NCBI GenBank assembly: GCA_002483085.1
Contig: DLHF01000051.1
Location: 12,926 to 76,925 of the forward strand
DNA from: Ignavibacteria bacterium UBA7675
GTDB lineage: Bacteria; Bacteroidota; Ignavibacteria; Kapaibacteriales; UB7675
Length of the DNA: 64,000 bases
Direction of reading: 5' to 3'
The notes beneath the pieces are model-generated. The model saw only the letters and a list, made by a program, of their open reading frames with translations, did no database searches and had not been told where the DNA came from. Shown one piece after another: positions 18,029-26,944 of this stretch. The stretch's first letter is position 1, and each line of letters begins with the position of its first letter. Position numbers and translations under genes: made by a program.

Positions 18029-18982
18029 CTACCGGATAACCTGTTCAATGCCGAGTTTTGTCCTGAAATATTCCATTGTTTTTTGCAAGCCCTCTCGCCG
18101 CTGTACTACTGGTTCCCAGTGGAGAATCTCACGTGCTTTGCCGATGTCGGGCTGGCGTATTTTGGGATCGTCCTGCGGCAAAGGTTTGTAGATGATCTCG
18201 CTGGTAGAGCCCGTGAGCGCAATAATCTCTTCGGCTAGGCCCTGTACGCTTATTTCGTCGGGATTCCCAATATTCACCGGCTCGACCTCGTCGGAGAGCA
18301 GCAGGCGGTAAATGCCGTCGATCAGGTCGTCGACATAGCATACCGACCGTGTCTGGCCGCCGTCGCCAAAGACGGTGACAGGTTCGCCTGCAAGCGCTTG
18401 CGACAAAAATGCCGGAATTGCGCGCCCGTCGTCGACTCGCATGCGCGGGCCATAGGTGTTGAATATACGCACAATACGGGTATCTAATCCGTGGTAACGG
18501 TGGTAAGCCATTGTAATAGCTTCTGCAAAACGCTTTGCTTCGTCGTACACACCGCGAATGCCGATAGGGTTTACATTGCCCCAGTACGACTCCTCCTGCG
18601 GGTGGATGAGTGGGTCGCCATATACTTCGCTGGTGCTCGCCAGCAAAAAACGCGCCCCCTTGTCTAAAGCCAAGCCAAGAGCTTTATGCGTGCCGAGCGA
18701 TCCCACCTTTAATGTCTGTATAGGATATTGCAGGTAGTCGATGGGCGAAGCGGGCGAAGCAAAGTGCAGTACAAAGTGGACATCGCCGGGAACATGGATG
18801 AAATTGGTAACATCCTGCTCTACAAACTGAAACCGGGAATTGCCAAATAAATGCTCGATATTGTCGAGCGAGCCCGTTATCAGGTTGTCCATGCAGACAA
18901 CTGAGTGCCCCTCGGCTATGAGTTTGTCGCACAGGTGCGAACCCAGAAACCCGGCTCCCCCTGTTATCAGTGCTCTGGCCAT
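18029..18982 (-). CDS. UDP-glucuronate decarboxylase (UDP-xylose synthase)
   Basis: Extended SDR (317 aa) converting UDP-glucuronate to UDP-xylose, a sugar donor for envelope or extracellular polysaccharide. Motifs: [12 protein letters not shown] (NAD binding), [16 protein letters not shown] (UXS signature), STSEVYGDP, and the catalytic [22 protein letters not shown] and [13 protein letters not shown] are typical of the family. First gene of the minus-strand group running to pepA; no glycosyltransferases are adjacent. Confidence 0.9.
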   Translation of the reverse strand: MARALITGGAGFLGSHLCDKLIAEGHSVVCMDNLITGSLDNIEHLFGNSRFQFVEQDVTNFIHVPGDVHFVLHFASPASPIDYLQYPIQTLKVGSLGTHKALGLALDKGARFLLASTSEVYGDPLIHPQEESYWGNVNPIGIRGVYDEAKRFAEAITMAYHRYHGLDTRIVRIFNTYGPRMRVDDGRAIPAFLSQALAGEPVTVFGDGGQTRSVCYVDDLIDGIYRLLLSDEVEPVNIGNPDEISVQGLAEEIIALTGSTSEIIYKPLPQDDPKIRQPDIGKAREILHWEPVVQRREGLQKTMEYFRTKLGIEQVIR

Positions 18983-19209
18983 AGTTTGTCCGTGTTGATG
19001 GAAAGAAATTCAAAAATACCACGAAACCGGCATTTGTGAAATGACTCTGTTAATATAGCTGTTTTTTTATCTGCTGTTGTCCGGTTTGCAACGCGTGAAT
19101 GCTGGCAATTACGACGGCGTTGGTCGCCGGTGTAGCGGGTGGTAATAGGATCGTACAAGCGAAAGTTCGCAGTTTTAAGAGTTTGAGAGAAGAAAAGGAC
19201 TGTATAATA

Positions 19210-20346
19210 ATGCCGACATCCAAAAGCTGTAAGAAGCGGGCGGGAACATCGAGAATCGGTGTGTTCCTTGCCGCGTCGCTCGTGATTGCGGGTTGTACTG
19301 CTCCGCCCGGTCCGCAGGGCGTTGGGGCTATCGACATCGCCGGGTACAGCTACACATCGTTCAACGACAGCGGTTTTCGCAAGGGAAAGGAGCGTGGGGC
19401 ATTGGCAAAGCTGCGTGGGCAGACGGGGTCGCGCTGGGCAGCTCTTTGCGTATTCGAGTTTCAAAGTACACCCGAAAGCAGCGATATTGGATCTAATACG
19501 ACGGGTCGCAATCCTCTTACGGGTGCTCCTTGGCAGACGACTTCTACGCTCGACGACGTGCGGCTTGGTGTGGAAGATGCTCATGCCAACGGGCTTGCGG
19601 TGATGCTCAAGCCTCATGTGGATTGCTACAGCGGCGGCTGGCGGGCGGCGATCACCCCCGACCGCGATGGCCGTTGGTTCCGTTCTTATGCCGATATGAT
19701 GCTAAAATACGCGGCGCTGGCAGCCGAAACGCGAGTGGAAATGCTGTGCATTGGCGTGGAATACGCTCGGGCTACGCGACCGCAATACGATCCCGATTGG
19801 AAAAAGCTCATCGCTGATATTCGGCAGGTGTATCCGGGAAAGCTGACCTATGCCGCCAACTGGACAGGCGCTTTTGCGGAGAAAGAGGCTGAAATGGAGT
19901 ACATCACCTTCTGGCCATTACTCGACTACATGGGGGTGGACTTTTACGGATCGCTTACAGGCAATGGTATTGCACCGCTGCCCGACTACGCCCATGCCTA
20001 TGCCCGTATGATCGACCGTGCGGCGCGCGTGGGCAGAGTGGCCGAGCGCGTGGGGCGAAAAGTGCTTCTTACGGAAGTGGGCATCCAGTCGGCAAAGGGA
20101 GCGCTGACAGCCCCCTACGACTACACATCGGGCAATGCGGTAGGAGCCGAACCCGACGACGCAGCGCAGGAATTGTACTACCGCGCAGTGCTCGATGCAT
20201 TTGGCAGCAAGCGCTGGTGCTCAGGCTTCTTTTGGTGGAATTGGGAAAGCGTAGAGGCATCGACAAAAGCGACAAACTACACTGCTGAGGACAAACCGGC
20301 GGCAGCATTGCTGAAGAGATATTATACTGTTTCGGAAGAGGGGTGA
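19210..20346 (+). CDS. Glycoside-hydrolase-like lipoprotein (GH113-type TIM barrel)
   Basis: 378 aa. A lipoprotein signal ends in the lipobox VIAGC (Cys at about residue 30), so it is probably anchored to a membrane. The rest resembles TIM-barrel hydrolases of the GH113/GTA type: VMLKPHVDCYSGGWR, then a candidate acid/base Glu in LCIGVEYA and a candidate nucleophile Glu in VLLTEVGIQS, with WWNWES near the end. Such enzymes cut beta-mannan or related glycans; the substrate here is a guess. Start at ATG 19210, just before the signal peptide. Confidence 0.7.
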   Translation: MPTSKSCKKRAGTSRIGVFLAASLVIAGCTAPPGPQGVGAIDIAGYSYTSFNDSGFRKGKERGALAKLRGQTGSRWAALCVFEFQSTPESSDIGSNTTGRNPLTGAPWQTTSTLDDVRLGVEDAHANGLAVMLKPHVDCYSGGWRAAITPDRDGRWFRSYADMMLKYAALAAETRVEMLCIGVEYARATRPQYDPDWKKLIADIRQVYPGKLTYAANWTGAFAEKEAEMEYITFWPLLDYMGVDFYGSLTGNGIAPLPDYAHAYARMIDRAARVGRVAERVGRKVLLTEVGIQSAKGALTAPYDYTSGNAVGAEPDDAAQELYYRAVLDAFGSKRWCSGFFWWNWESVEASTKATNYTAEDKPAAALLKRYYTVSEEG

Positions 20347-20361
20347 CACTACTGCACAGGG

Positions 20362-20415
20362 CGCAGAAGTGTGGCAGAGGTGCAGCGGTATTGCAGCGCG
20401 GTGCGGAGGCAAAGC
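20362..20415 (-). repeat. Dispersed repeat, module B (inverted)
   Basis: Read on the minus strand this gives TTTGCCTCCGCACCGCGCTG and CAATACCGCTGCAC, matching module B copies elsewhere (53.9, 61.7, 49.1 kb). It fills the short gap between the two convergent genes. Confidence 0.6.
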
Positions 20416-20485
20416 CTTGGGGCGGAGAGACTGGCGCACAGAGAACAATTTTTTCTACGTCGTTGGCCTTCTGTTTTCGGCTTTT

Positions 20486-22021
20486 TTACGCAGAGTTGTC
20501 CTCGCACTGATACCTTCGGACACCGGCTGTATAGGTAGCGAGCACGCGGGTAGAGGTGATAAATTCATCTGGGCACATAAGGAGATTGGAGTCGAGCACG
20601 ACAATATCGGCATCGTATTTCGGCTTAATTTTACCGCGCCTGTAGGAGACATCGGCAGCTTCATGCGCCCATGAGGTATAGGCGTCGAGGGCTTCATCGC
20701 GTGTAAGGCATTCCGAGGGATTCCACGCTGCCATGCGCCCAAACGGAATGCGACGGCAGAACGCATCGATACCGAGTAGCGGATCGCCGGACTCGATAGG
20801 GAAGTCGGAGCCACCGGTAAGTATCGCGCCGTTGTTGCGAAGGCTGCGCCAGGGGTAGGCGTAGGAGCATCGTGCACCGAGCCGTTGTTCGGCCATTGGA
20901 GCATCGCTTATGCAGTGGATGGGCTGCACTGCTGGGATCACAGAGTGCAGAGCAAATTTATGTTGGTCTTCGGTGTGGACAGTCTGGGCATGCTCGATGC
21001 GCAGCAGCACGTGTTCATCGGCGACACCCTCTGTACGCATAAGGCCATAGGTATCCAGCACTCTGCGGTTGGCCTCATCGCCGATAGCGTGAATAGCCAC
21101 ATTCCACCCGAATTCGAGAATCGTCCGCACTTTGTGTTCTAATTCATTCGGGCTCAGCAGCGCCAAGCCGCGCGTATCGGGTGCATCCGAGTACGGCTCT
21201 GTCAGCAAGGCTCCATGGGAGCCGAGGGCGCCATCGGCATACAGCTTTACGCCGTACACGCGTAGGAATTCACCGCCAGCGGGAAGAAGCCGTTCATCGA
21301 GCCATTCGTCGTTTTGTCCGCTGATATACGACTGCACGCGTACCGACAGCGTTCCCTTTTCTGCCATATCGCGAAACAGGGGCAGCAGGGTAGGATGGAC
21401 ATCCATATCGTGGACTTCCGTGATCCCAAGGCGAGAGCATTCGCGTGTAGCTGCGAGGATCATATCTTGCTGCTGCTGCTCTGTGGGCTTGGGGATATGC
21501 CGGGCAACGAGGTCCATGGCATTATCGACGAGAACGCCTGTTGCCCTGTGCTTTTCGTCGCGGAGGATTGTACCGCCTACGGGGTCTTTCGTCTGGTCGG
21601 TAATTCCTGCGATATGCAGAGCTGCCGAATTCACCCACGCTGCATGGCCGTCGGCGCGGCGCAGATACACAGGTGTATCGGGCAGTACATCGTCGAGCAG
21701 GTGCGCGTGGGGATAAGACTTCGAAGACCAGAGTTCCTGATTCCAGCCCATACCCGTAATCCATTCGCCGCTGTAGCTTGCATGGGAGCGCACGCGGTCG
21801 GCGCATTCTTCGGCGCTTATAGCATCGAACAGATTGAGCCCAGTAAGCCGCATGCCGAGGCCAAGGATATGTGCATGCGAATCGACAAAGCCGGGGAGCG
21901 CCCATGCTCCCGGATAGGAGTGGTGCCCAGTTTCTGTGACAATCTCTACAGCGCCAAACAGCGGTTCTACGGATTGTATGCGACCGTGGGCTATTGTAAT
22001 TTTGGCCTGTACGGGTTTCAT
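20486..22021 (-). CDS. YtcJ-like amidohydrolase
   Basis: Metal-dependent amidohydrolase of the YtcJ/LAF3 group (511 aa). Metal ligands: PGFVDSHAHILG (HxH), GVKLYADGALGSHGALL (Lys region), AIHAIGDEAN and IEHAQTVH (histidines), and TGGSDFPIES (final Asp). Cytoplasmic, substrate unknown; relatives act on amides, carbamates or cyclic ureides. Start set at ATG 22021; an upstream TTG would add 20 residues. Follows the ferredoxin gene after 138 bp on the same strand. Confidence 0.85.
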   Translation of the reverse strand: MKPVQAKITIAHGRIQSVEPLFGAVEIVTETGHHSYPGAWALPGFVDSHAHILGLGMRLTGLNLFDAISAEECADRVRSHASYSGEWITGMGWNQELWSSKSYPHAHLLDDVLPDTPVYLRRADGHAAWVNSAALHIAGITDQTKDPVGGTILRDEKHRATGVLVDNAMDLVARHIPKPTEQQQQDMILAATRECSRLGITEVHDMDVHPTLLPLFRDMAEKGTLSVRVQSYISGQNDEWLDERLLPAGGEFLRVYGVKLYADGALGSHGALLTEPYSDAPDTRGLALLSPNELEHKVRTILEFGWNVAIHAIGDEANRRVLDTYGLMRTEGVADEHVLLRIEHAQTVHTEDQHKFALHSVIPAVQPIHCISDAPMAEQRLGARCSYAYPWRSLRNNGAILTGGSDFPIESGDPLLGIDAFCRRIPFGRMAAWNPSECLTRDEALDAYTSWAHEAADVSYRRGKIKPKYDADIVVLDSNLLMCPDEFITSTRVLATYTAGVRRYQCEDNSA

Positions 22022-22159
22022 AGGGACATGATTTCGGGGTAGGGAAACCCGTAGCTTTTCCGGGTGTGCATTGCTGCACAAATGTTCAACGGAGAAACCA
22101 CGGCGCTGAAAAGAAAAAGCCGGGCTGCGGGCTCGGCATTTATCAAAAGTCGGGTAGCA

Positions 22160-22507
22160 TTACTTTCGCAGGCGATCCGTGTCCACAGAGTTCAGAAACT
22201 CTACTTTACCTTCCAACTGTTCGCGTGTTTCTACATTCAGCGGATCGGGCAGACAGACATCTACGGGGCAGACCGCTGCGCACTGCGGCTCGTCGTGGAA
22301 ACCAACGCACTCTGTGCATTTGTCGGGCACAATAAAGTAATGCTCATCCGACCAGAACTCGCCCTGATAACCACCCGGGGATGTGGAGTCGCTGTGGGTA
22401 TCACCTGCGAGCTTCCACGGAACACCTGGCTCATAGATAGCATTGTTCGGACACTCAGGTTCACAGGCGCCACAGTTAATGCAATCTTCTACTATATGAA
22501 TAGCCAT
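22160..22507 (-). CDS. 4Fe-4S dicluster ferredoxin
   Basis: 115 aa. First cluster motif CINCGACEPECP, second motif CTECVGFHDEPQCAAVCP with the longer C-x8-C spacing. The roughly 45-residue linker between them is longer than in short clostridial ferredoxins; proteins of this length and spacing are common in Bacteroidota and Chlorobiota. Soluble electron carrier; partner enzyme not in the window. A TAGTTTTG -7 element (minus, 22528-22521) gives a short leader. Confidence 0.93.
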   Translation of the reverse strand: MAIHIVEDCINCGACEPECPNNAIYEPGVPWKLAGDTHSDSTSPGGYQGEFWSDEHYFIVPDKCTECVGFHDEPQCAAVCPVDVCLPDPLNVETREQLEGKVEFLNSVDTDRLRK

Positions 22508-22520
22508 TAATTAATTACTC

Positions 22521-22528
22521 CAAAACTA
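22521..22528 (-). promoter_or_regulatory. Candidate -7 element of the ferredoxin gene
   Basis: On the minus strand TAGTTTTG, ending 13 bases before the ATG. Same octamer as before pstS and pstC. No clear -33 TTG. Confidence 0.35.
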
Positions 22529-22724
22529 AAATAGGTAACAGATACCGGGATACACTTTTCTGTTGTCGGATCGAAGCTCGGAAAAATTTCTTGCCAGCCT
22601 GCTAAACTATGGATTAGCAGCAAAATAACCAAAATCCTTTTGCGGGAAAGAGGGCTGCCCGGCGTGTACCGAGTCCATGAAATTCCGCGCAGTTGTTATG
22701 GGAAGAATCTCACGAGGGAGCGCC

Positions 22725-22952
22725 TCGGTCTTCGCCCTTGCTGCGGTCTTTGCACCGCGTTGCATATCCGTTGCATAGCTGGCAATTATCGTAAGCTCGT
22801 CCTCGCATCGTTCATACGGTAACAAATGCCAAGGCGTCGGCTTTTATCGCAAGGCACCTCTCCAAACCAGCGGTGAGCATGTGAGCAGCCACGAAGCGGA
22901 TGTGCGACCGGCGACAGCGACGCAGCGGGCGTTGCGAAGATGCCCGTGCCAC
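22725..22952 (+). repeat. Composite intergenic repeat, full B-C-A copy
   Basis: Occupies most of the 470-bp gap between the ferredoxin and uvrB genes. Module B at about 22727-22764 (TCTTTGCACCGCGTTGCAT), module C inverted at 22785-22823 (39 bp, from ATTATCGTAAG to ATACGGTAAC), module A at 22903-22952 (TGCGACCGGCGACAGCGAC to GCCCGTGCCAC). No gene can be supported in this gap. Confidence 0.7.
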
Positions 22953-22979
22953 AATAGTTGCTACTGTTGGCGGTTTGCC

Positions 22980-25013
22980 TTATCCCACCTTTGCATAGGC
23001 TTGTAGCCGAGCTATTTCGTCGCGCAGTTCGGCTGCCCGCTCAAAGTCGAGGTCGCGTGCGGCGCGTTTCATTTCTTCGGCCAGTTGCTGGATCATATCC
23101 TTGCGTTGTTCGTCGGTCATATAGCGCAAAAGCGGCTCTGCGGCCACGCGCAGCGAATGAGTTTCCGCCTCTTTGCGCTTTTCCGTGCGCTTGGCATTGA
23201 TATCGGCTACGGAGGTACTGCTCAGAATTTCTTCGAGCGATTTATACACCGTGCGCGGGTTGATACCGTGTTCTTCGTTGTAGGCCATTTGCAGCGCGCG
23301 CCGTCTGTTCGTTTCGTCGATCAGCACTTGCATCGAGCGCGTTACTTTATCGCCGTAGAGAATCACGAGCCCTTCGGCATTGCGCGCTGTACGCCCGGCG
23401 GTTTGCAGCAGCGAGCGTTCACTCCGCAAAAAGCCTTCTTTATCGGCGTCCAGAATTGCCACCAGCGATACTTCCGGCAGGTCCAGACCTTCGCGCAGGA
23501 GGTTCACGCCCACCAATACATCGTATTCGCCTATCCGCAGGTCGCGCAGGATTTCCACCCGCGCAAGAGCGTCGACTTCAGAGTGGATATACGCTGTTTT
23601 GATGTTCAGCTTTTCTAGATACTCTGTTAGGTCTTCGGCCATACGCTTGGTAAGAGTTGTCACCAGCACTCGCTCTTTCTTCTTCTCGCGTATTCGTATT
23701 TCGTTGATCAAATCGTCGATCTGGTTGCGTACAGGTCTAACGCTGATTTCCGGGTCGAGCAGGCCTGTGGGGCGGATAACTTGTTCGACAACAACACCTT
23801 GCGATTTTTCCAACTCAAAATCGGCTGGCGTAGCGCTTACGAACACAACTTGCTTGATAAGCGACTCAAACTCTTCAAATTTCTGCGGCCTGTTTTCAAG
23901 TGCTGATGGCAGCCTAAATCCATGCTCTACAAGTGTGAGTTTGCGCTGGCGGTCGCCGTTGTACATGCCTCGCACTTGGGGCACTGTTACGTGGCTTTCG
24001 TCGATTACCATCAGGAAGTCGTCTGGGAAGTAGTCCACCAAGCAAGCAGGGCGTTCGCCAAAGGAGCGACCGGAGACGTGCATTGAATAGTTTTCGATGC
24101 CCGAACAGTAGCCTACTTCGCGCATCATCTCAATATCGAACATCGTGCGTTGTTCTAATCGCTGAGCTTCCAGCAGTTTGTCTTGCTTTCGCAGCTCTGC
24201 CAAGCGGTCGCGCAGCTCGTTCTGGATAGCGATGATAGCGCGTTCGAGCTCCGATTTTGTTGTCACAAAGAGCTTTGCCGGATAGAACACCACGGAATCG
24301 ACTGAGGAGATGACCTTTGCATCTACGCGGGTGATATAGGAAATACGGTCGATTTCATCGCCGAACAGCTCGATGCGCACAGCCATTTCGTCTTCGGCAC
24401 CGGGCATAATTTCTACCACATCGCCGCGAACGCGAAAGGTGCCGCGTGCAAACTCAAAATCATTGCGGGAGTAATGAATGTCTGCCAGCTTGTAGAGCAG
24501 CGTTTGCCTGTCGATTTTCATGCCTACACGCAGCGGCAGCAGTTGAGCCTTAAACGACTCCTTGGTGCCAATACCGTAAATACAGCTTACCGATGCAACG
24601 ACGATGACGTCCTGGCGTCCTTCGATCAGCGAGCTTGTAGCGCGCAGGCGCAGGCGGTCGATTTCGTCGTTGATCATAAAGTCTTTTTCGATGTAGGTAT
24701 CGGTCTTCGGGATATAGGCTTCGGGCTGGAAGTAGTCGTAATAGCTGATAAAGAACTCCACAGCGTTGTTCGGGAAGAACTGTTTGAACTCGCCGTAGAG
24801 CTGTGCTGCCAATGTTTTATTATGCGAGATAACTAATGTGGGGCGGTTGATCTTCGCTATCGTATTGGCCACGGTAAATGTTTTGCCGGAACCAGTAACG
24901 CCGAGCAGCGTTTGGAATTTATCGCCGCGCTTTATGCCTTCGGTAAGCTGGCGTATAGCTTCGGGCTGATCGCCTGTAGGCTGGTATTGGGAGACGAGCT
25001 GGAACTGCTGCAT
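22980..25013 (-). CDS. uvrB: UvrABC system protein B
   Basis: Nucleotide excision repair helicase-like subunit (677 aa, normal length). N-terminal [17 protein letters not shown], Walker [11 protein letters not shown], the beta-hairpin region [20 protein letters not shown], the DESH box, helicase motif VI region QTAGRTARN and a C-terminal UVR domain ([20 protein letters not shown]) for UvrC binding. ATG 25013 preceded by GGAG fits; the frame extends further upstream but the family starts here. Confidence 0.97.
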   Translation of the reverse strand: MQQFQLVSQYQPTGDQPEAIRQLTEGIKRGDKFQTLLGVTGSGKTFTVANTIAKINRPTLVISHNKTLAAQLYGEFKQFFPNNAVEFFISYYDYFQPEAYIPKTDTYIEKDFMINDEIDRLRLRATSSLIEGRQDVIVVASVSCIYGIGTKESFKAQLLPLRVGMKIDRQTLLYKLADIHYSRNDFEFARGTFRVRGDVVEIMPGAEDEMAVRIELFGDEIDRISYITRVDAKVISSVDSVVFYPAKLFVTTKSELERAIIAIQNELRDRLAELRKQDKLLEAQRLEQRTMFDIEMMREVGYCSGIENYSMHVSGRSFGERPACLVDYFPDDFLMVIDESHVTVPQVRGMYNGDRQRKLTLVEHGFRLPSALENRPQKFEEFESLIKQVVFVSATPADFELEKSQGVVVEQVIRPTGLLDPEISVRPVRNQIDDLINEIRIREKKKERVLVTTLTKRMAEDLTEYLEKLNIKTAYIHSEVDALARVEILRDLRIGEYDVLVGVNLLREGLDLPEVSLVAILDADKEGFLRSERSLLQTAGRTARNAEGLVILYGDKVTRSMQVLIDETNRRRALQMAYNEEHGINPRTVYKSLEEILSSTSVADINAKRTEKRKEAETHSLRVAAEPLLRYMTDEQRKDMIQQLAEEMKRAARDLDFERAAELRDEIARLQAYAKVG

Positions 25014-25166
25014 ACACTCCTCTGCCGGGACTCCGGCGTTACAATAAGAGATAATCGCGCAGGCGCTCCGGGGAGCGTTCAGCACAAGTATCAGCAAGAT
25101 ATGGAATTGGGCAATAATGCCGAAGAGAGACGAAGGAGGAGGAGTTTTGGTGGGAGAAAAGTGCGA

Positions 25167-25583
25167 TTAACGGAACATTTCTTTAATCATGCCCCAAGTG
25201 CGGCGAACCGAGCTTACACTGTGGGTGACAGAGACGGCGTCGCTGTAGATTGTTTTGTTGTTGCCTACCATCTTGAGCTTGTAGGTGTACACTGTGCCTG
25301 TTACTTCGGGCTGGTCGCCCTTCATATAGGCATTTTCATCGACGAAGGAATAGCGGGAAGGCGAGCCCTTTGCGGTCACCGTTGCCACATACCTGTAGTC
25401 GTTTTGGTTCTGTGTACTGCGGAGAATTTCGTAGTGGTCGATCTGCATCTCGCGGGAGGATTCCCAGTCGAGCGTAATATTTGAACCATTGGAGCGCGCA
25501 GTAAACGAGGTAATATCTACCTCCATTGCGAGCAGTGCAACGGTACAAAAGAGAAAAAGTGCTATAGCAGTCAGTTTTTTCAT
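25167..25583 (-). CDS. Exported fibronectin type III-like protein
   Basis: 138 aa: signal peptide (MKKLTAIALFLFCTVALLAM) followed by one FN3-like domain, with the characteristic strands ITLDWESSREMQIDHYEILR and YTYKLKMV. It ends in a basic, aromatic tail SSVRRTWGMIKEMFR unlike the domain itself. No T9SS sorting domain is seen. An almost perfect Bacteroidota promoter ends only 7 bases before the ATG, so the transcript should be leaderless or nearly so. Lies between uvrB and the oxidoreductase gene. Function unknown. Confidence 0.7.
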   Translation of the reverse strand: MKKLTAIALFLFCTVALLAMEVDITSFTARSNGSNITLDWESSREMQIDHYEILRSTQNQNDYRYVATVTAKGSPSRYSFVDENAYMKGDQPEVTGTVYTYKLKMVGNNKTIYSDAVSVTHSVSSVRRTWGMIKEMFR

Positions 25584-25590
25584 ACGGGGA

Positions 25591-25620
25591 CAAAGTTACA
25601 TAGAATTCGTAAAAAAACAA
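25591..25620 (-). promoter_or_regulatory. Promoter of the FN3-like gene, probably leaderless
   Basis: Minus strand: TTG (25620-25618), 19-base spacer, TAACTTTG (25598-25591). The ATG at 25583 follows after 7 bases, about where transcription should begin, and no ribosome site is possible between. Confidence 0.7.
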
Positions 25621-25681
25621 TACGAAAGAATGTAAAGTTTCGTTTACGGCTTCACTAAACAACACATAAGAGTCTTTTTGG

Positions 25682-26677
25682 TTACGCAGGCGTAACCACA
25701 CCAATCATATCGGCGATCAGCCCCGCAATGCGCAGAGCTTCGGCGGCTTCGTGTGCTGTTACTGCTGCTGGCCGCTTGTGAAGAATAGCTTCCACAAAAG
25801 AGTGTTGTTCGAGCTGGATGGCGTTTGCCTGTGCAATTTCGGGCTTTTCAAACACAATTGAGCGTTTTCTTGTACCAGCTTCAATATTGCCAAGCATCAG
25901 AGCCGGGACTCCCGACATAGCCTGTTCGCCTTCTTCCACCAAGCGGAATACCTCCACGGCAGGAGCTGCGAAGTCGATAGAAATATAAGCATCTCTTTGG
26001 AACATACGCATTTTTCGCATTTGTTTTTGCGAAATGCGCGAGGCTGTGAGATTTGCCACGCAGCCGTTTTCGAAAGTGATTCGGGCGTTGGCGATGTCGG
26101 GCGTGTCGGTAAGCACGGCCACGCCATTTGCATCCACCTGCTTTACAGCAGAGCGGACGAGCCACAGCACGATGTCGATATCGTGTATCATGAGGTCGTG
26201 TATTACCGATACATCCGTAGCGCGGGGCTTAAATTGTGCAAGGCGGTGTGCTTCTATGAACATGGGGGCGAGGTCGTAGCCGTGCAGAGCACCGAGGCCG
26301 GGATTAAATCGCTCTACATGCCCCACCTGTATTACCGCTTCGTGCTGCGATGCGAGGTCGATTAGGTCGCAGGCTTCTGCATATGTTGTTGTAATTGGTT
26401 TCTCGATAAAACAGTGCTTTCCGGCTTTGATGCACTGCGCTGCAATGTCGTAGTGTGTGGAGGTTGGCGAGGCAATCGTTACTGCATCAGTGTGCTCAAG
26501 CGCTTCTTCTATCGAAGCAAAGGCGCGTGTGGAGTACTGTTCGGCAATGGCTGCGGCTCTGGCCGGGTCTACGTCGAATACTCCGGCGAGTTCAGCGTTC
26601 ACCGCCGTTGTCCAGAGCTTTGCGTGGATAGAGCCGAGATGCCCTGTTCCGAGGACTGCTACGCGCAGAGAGTTCAT
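25682..26677 (-). CDS. Gfo/Idh/MocA family oxidoreductase
   Basis: NAD(P)-dependent sugar or inositol oxidoreductase (331 aa). N-terminal Rossmann motif VAVLGTGHLGSIHAK, EKP in HCFIEKPITTTYAEA, and the GHVERFNPGL and IHDLMIHDIDIVLWL stretches with the catalytic-site histidines. This type occurs in nucleotide-sugar routes including UDP-GlcNAc 3-dehydrogenase for amide-linked lipid A, but no aminotransferase is adjacent, so the substrate is open. ATG 26677 has AGGTGA upstream. Confidence 0.82.
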   Translation of the reverse strand: MNSLRVAVLGTGHLGSIHAKLWTTAVNAELAGVFDVDPARAAAIAEQYSTRAFASIEEALEHTDAVTIASPTSTHYDIAAQCIKAGKHCFIEKPITTTYAEACDLIDLASQHEAVIQVGHVERFNPGLGALHGYDLAPMFIEAHRLAQFKPRATDVSVIHDLMIHDIDIVLWLVRSAVKQVDANGVAVLTDTPDIANARITFENGCVANLTASRISQKQMRKMRMFQRDAYISIDFAAPAVEVFRLVEEGEQAMSGVPALMLGNIEAGTRKRSIVFEKPEIAQANAIQLEQHSFVEAILHKRPAAVTAHEAAEALRIAGLIADMIGVVTPA

Positions 26678-26944
26678 ACAATCACCTGAAATCTGTGGGA
26701 AAACGATGCTCCAGCTCAAGGCCGGGCAGCTAAAAGGGCCTGTTGTTCTTAACATCTATTAACAACTGGCTTAACACTCTTTTAACACATGTACATGCGA
26801 TTATACGGTAACTTCGCATCGTACAAAAAGACGCCGAATCCCAAAATAACAAAAACACGGCAAATGGCAGTCACAGACGTAAAATCGACTCTCTTGCAGG
26901 AGCAAATACAACGAGCAACAACACATGTACTATTTGGAGGTTCT

